From: Sphagnum compactum
Lineage: Eukaryota > Bryophyta > Sphagnopsida > Sphagnales
Assembly (NCBI GenBank): GCA_965153455.1
Contig: OZ234495.1
Coordinates: forward strand, 23,184,875 to 23,248,874
Length of the DNA: 64,000 nucleotides
Direction of reading: 5' to 3'
This document shows, in pieces, positions 60,591 to 64,000 of this stretch (position 1 is its first letter; each line of letters begins with the position of its first letter). A program made the position numbers and the translations under genes. Below the pieces are notes generated by a model. That model saw only the letters and a program-made list of their open reading frames with translations. It was not told where the DNA came from and did no database searches.

Positions 60591-62412
60591 ATTTATGAGC
60601 TTCTGATTGTTTAAAGTGTTCAGTGACATGAAAGGACATTTGATTCAAACTGCACTTTGTCCAAATAAATGTTTGAAACATGCTTAAATTGCCATCTACA
60701 ATTTGTTTCATTGTTCTGGCTCTTTTTAGGACTTCTGAACTGGTATTTTGTGTGGACATTCTATTTGTGTTGCAGTTTGTATTCAACTTGCGTTCTCTTG
60801 TTGCTTCTCATGAGTGCTTTTGTTCGCCTTGCCGCCATAAGGATAGGGACTATTGTATTGGATCCAAATTTTGCAAGTTTTGCCTTATTAGAACCTTGTT
60901 TACCTTATTAGTGATAAGTTAACCAATTGAAATTGAATTCATGTTTTGTGTTTGCAAGACCCACTTCAACTATGAACTAGAGTTTTTCAATTGACTCACC
61001 TTCATGGCAGACTCGTATGGTACAACCTCATTCTCATACCCTGCATATGTCATTGCTCAAGTATGATTGATTGTAGCTATGAGAATGTAGGTAGGACATT
61101 GCAAGGTATGTCATTTACCTTTATTAAATTTGTCAAACATACCCTACAATGTCATACCTTGGAATTCCCATATAATCTCACTATGCATTCTCTATACATT
61201 AGGAACATTGAACATTTGTATGTACTTTCTTTTTTATTAAGTTAATCTTTAATTTGAATTATTTTAAGTATGTGATTGTGTGTCAAATGTAGCCCATGCC
61301 CCCGATTTCTTTGTATACATGCAACTATTTAACAAGTCTTTAATTAGTCGTAATTTTTCGTTAGGTCTAAGCTTAGGTTATTACTAATCTAGAGTATTTT
61401 AAAGTTTAGTAGAGGGACAAGTGGCAAGGAACCCTGAAAAGTGTATTCTAAACCCTAATCTACTACAAACCTAGATCTAAACCCTAATCCACTACAAACC
61501 TAAATGTAGTGTGAACCTCTATAACCCTAATCCATTATAGCCCTAGATTTAACACAAACCTAACCTAAGTCTAAACCCTAATTTTGTACACCTCGACACA
61601 TTTATTCTAAAGGTGATGAGTTATATGGCTACTATATAATTTTATTTGGTTTTGTTCTTGAAGCACTTTCTTTTACCATTTTGTCTTCTTTGTAATCTAC
61701 AAGTTTTGTGACATTTGAAGCACCTAATTTGAGTTGTTTACAGTTTTTTTTTTATTTGCTCACTTGTGGGAAGTTTAATCTAAGTTGTTGAAGTCCTTTG
61801 AAAGGTTTTTGTTTGTGCTTTGGCACATCACAACACACCATAGATCTGTAAGTGTTCTATGACTACATTGGCTTCTAGTTTCATAAGGTTTTGAGCTTTT
61901 TGTCTCTTGTGTATATTATAGTGCACAAGACAAGCTTTTTGTCTGCCATAGATATCCAACTTTTCTATAATTACATTGGGTTCCATAAAGCTTTCAATTG
62001 TTAATTTTTTGACTATATTACAATGCAAAATATAAACAAGCTTTCTATTTATCATGCATATTATAGTGAGGAGTGTACGAGCAATTTGTTTTGTACTCAG
62101 GTTGTTTGTGGGAACTTCAGTTTTTTGTTTCTTGTGCATATTATAGTACAAAAGACAAGCATATTTCCTATCTACCATAGATATCCAAGTGTTCCATAAC
62201 TACATTCAGTTTTGGTTTCATAAAGCTTTTAGTTTTTAGTTTTTTTGTGTATATTACAGTGCAAAATATACGTAAGCTTTTTATCTATTGTGCACATTAC
62301 AACGAAGAGTGCACAAGTAGTTTGTTTTGTTTGTATTCAAGTTGTTTTTGGGAACTTTGTCAATTGTGTTGTATGGTTTAGTTAGTACCTAGCCCAAGCA
62401 GGAAAAGAATTG
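60591..62412. other. Spacer with tandem duplications
   Basis: No gene supported. Contains a 29-base repeat pair at about 61446-61503 (AAACCCTAATC.ACTACAAAC) and a larger duplication at 61840-62352. Confidence 0.45.
61840..62352. repeat. Tandem duplication, period about 225-230 bp
   Basis: CTTGTGTATATTATAGTGCA (61906) recurs as CTTGTGCATATTATAGTACA (62131). CATAGATATCCAA...CTACATT-type blocks occur near 61840, 61947 and 62176, and AATTTGTTTTGTACTCAGGT followed by GTGGGAAC (about 62084) recurs near 62318. The minus strand stays open across 61828-62178 (116 codons) partly because the period is a multiple of three. Confidence 0.75.
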
Positions 62413-63603
62413 CACTTATGAATGTTGTTGGCATCATTGACATGCAACAGAAATGCTTGTTTGCTTGTTTTGAAGGTTACATTGTTAGCAGGTATGGATT
62501 TGCAAATGTCCTTGGAAGTGGGTTCAAATATATCCATTGTGACTTAGCAAATCCACTTAAATACTTGACAATAACTTTAACTATAAGGTCTAGCTTTGTT
62601 TCTACCATTTCCCCTCACCTAAATGTGGGGTCCTTCATACAGGTGCTCAAATTTGAGTTCACTTTCAGAAATAGGTTTGAGAGAGGAGATGGGGATTTTG
62701 TATTAAGAGTTGGGGCTACTACTATTATTGAACAAATTGACCCTTTTCTTGTTTGCTTGCACTTTGTTCCCACACATTCAATATTATATTTTATGCAAAG
62801 GGTAAATTTGGAAAAGTTAAGAACCATGGAGTTAATGATCACTAAGATATATGAGCAATTTGCCAAGGCTTTTATCCTGGTAGTTGTAGATGGGTTGGGC
62901 AGTAATGATGCACAAGCATTATCATTTTATCCTGAGTTCTTTACATAATACATGCAACTAGTTAAGATGTACGATATTGGCAACCCTGCAACAATGTTGG
63001 TCAAAAACATTGGAAGCTCTTAGTTTAGTGAAAAGCAGTTGGTAATTAATTATGCCACCATCTTTGTGATTCATGCTCCTGATGTTATAGCTGTTACAAG
63101 GTTGATTAAAATCCACAATAAAAGAAGAAAGGGTCAAAATTTTGCAACCAACTCTAAGGTATGTTCAGATTTGAAATATTTGTGTGTTGAAACCTTCTTA
63201 TTAGGAAGCAAGTTACAAATGTTGATTCCATGACTTTTAATGTTGCAATTGCAAGTTGTGGGGACATTGATAATCCCAACTAGTGCAGCTTGCTTTGAGA
63301 ACGTTTGTGGAGAAATGTCATCTCCCATCTCTCACAAATAGAAACGTTGGTTACTATTGCCAAGTCTATGAGTGTATGGTTTTTGTTCAATCTCAACCTT
63401 CCATTGCTTGCAAAATCAAGCAAGTGTGCACTAAAAAATTTGATTATACGTTGTTTGACCCATGGACTAAACCATTGCTTAGACACAAGCTCATCAGTCC
63501 TGAAGATTTCAGATCAAAACAAGGTTTCTTTTGCCTATTTAGAAAAAAGAAACTTGAAGGCAAATTTGTCTTAATTCCCACAGCAGAGGTCATGGGTATT
63601 TAG
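62413..63603 (+). pseudogene. Decayed unidentified coding region, possibly transposon-derived
   Basis: Three long frames follow each other on the plus strand: 62418-62948 (176 codons, closing with AKAFILVVVDGLGSNDAQAL and SFYPEFFT), 63039-63233 (INYATIFVIHAPDVIAVTRL, then IKIHNKRRKGQNF) and 63283-63603 (FVEKCHLPSLTNRNVGYYCQ, VYECMVFVQSQPSIACKIKQ, LFDPWTKPLLRHKLISPEDF). They are separated by stops and frame changes but read as a continuous protein, longer than chance in this AT-rich DNA. I do not recognise the family. A start and end cannot be set. Could be a host gene relic or a transposon protein. Confidence 0.45.
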
Positions 63604-64000
63604 CTTGAAAAAATATCCAATAGGGAAAATTGTGGAAGCAATAGAAGAGTGAAAAAAAATTCCAAACAAAAAAGTGTAAAGGTAGAAGAAGATTATGGTT
63701 CACTTCAAAAATTAATTTTAATTGAAAAATTAGGTGGACTACAAAAGTTAAAGTGAAATTAGGTTAACTTTTTTTTTTTAATCGACAATTTAGATTGATT
63801 TCAATTTTCATTTGGTTTTATATGAATTTGCAAAAATAAATTTCACATAATTTTCAGAACTTAAAATGAAAAATGACCAAATTGAAATTTTAAAAAAACA
63901 CATAATGAACATAGTTATTGAATTAGCCAAACATGGAGATTTTTAATTTGATTCAATAGCATATTTATTAAAATATTCAATAAGTTCAAAATTAATCCGA
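63604..64000. other. AT-rich end of window
   Basis: Very A-rich sequence after the decayed coding region. No feature seen. Confidence 0.4.

Noticed and set aside
61440-61600. Interstitial telomere tract
   Set aside because: AAACCCTAA motifs are scattered within a 29-base repeat and never form consecutive 7-base telomere units.

Overview
This is a window of nuclear DNA from a land plant. It is AT-rich overall, with long gene-poor stretches full of decayed transposons and simple repeats, and a few GC-richer islands carrying genes with short introns. The plant-type protein families (PADRE/DUF4228, a LysM-receptor-type kinase, a plant PNPOx-like protein), AT-rich spacers against GC-balanced coding DNA, short introns and a plant L1-type LINE fit a seed-free plant such as a moss best. 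That placement is an inference, not something the sequence proves.

Layout. 1-13.2 kb: gene-poor DNA with short tandem repeats, tRNA-like SINE remnants, a hairpin cluster and one unidentified decayed coding patch (6.3-6.7 kb). 13.2-22.9 kb: remains of one minus-strand LINE, with DUF4283/zinc-knuckle ORF1, endonuclease, linker, reverse transcriptase and downstream region in the correct order. It is split by two repeat-rich blocks of degenerate short repeats (15.02-17.6 and about 19.45-20.65 kb); the second is a large inverted repeat. 22.9-29.2 kb: spacer with a dispersed repeat also present at the window start. 29.2-34.8 kb: GC-richer island with a plus-strand gene encoding a very long PADRE/DUF4228 protein behind a long leader. 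34.8-42 kb: AT-rich spacer. 42.0-42.55 kb: an array of about 80-bp repeats, followed by a decayed minus-strand gene or transposon with a C/H-rich motif (42.8-44.2 kb).

45.5-60.6 kb is the gene-rich part. On the minus strand lie a complete 103-aa conserved plant protein (45.57-45.88 kb), possible exons of an unidentified gene (47.4-48.1 kb), a seven-exon PNPOx-like flavoprotein gene (49.03-51.04 kb, 195 aa) and a seven-exon cofactor-dependent phosphoglycerate-mutase-family gene (54.08-57.11 kb, 314 aa). On the plus strand is a decayed LysM-receptor-type kinase (59.2-60.6 kb) with three nonsense codons and a frameshift. 60.6-64 kb returns to spacer with tandem duplications and a decayed, unidentified plus-strand coding region (62.4-63.6 kb).

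I reconstructed both seven-exon models by hand from splice sites and family similarity, and reading phase is consistent across all junctions. The genes do not form an obvious pathway. Nothing here is clearly a new system; the best leads are the oversized PADRE protein, the two unidentified decayed coding families, the inverted-repeat array inside the LINE, and the GC-AG intron.
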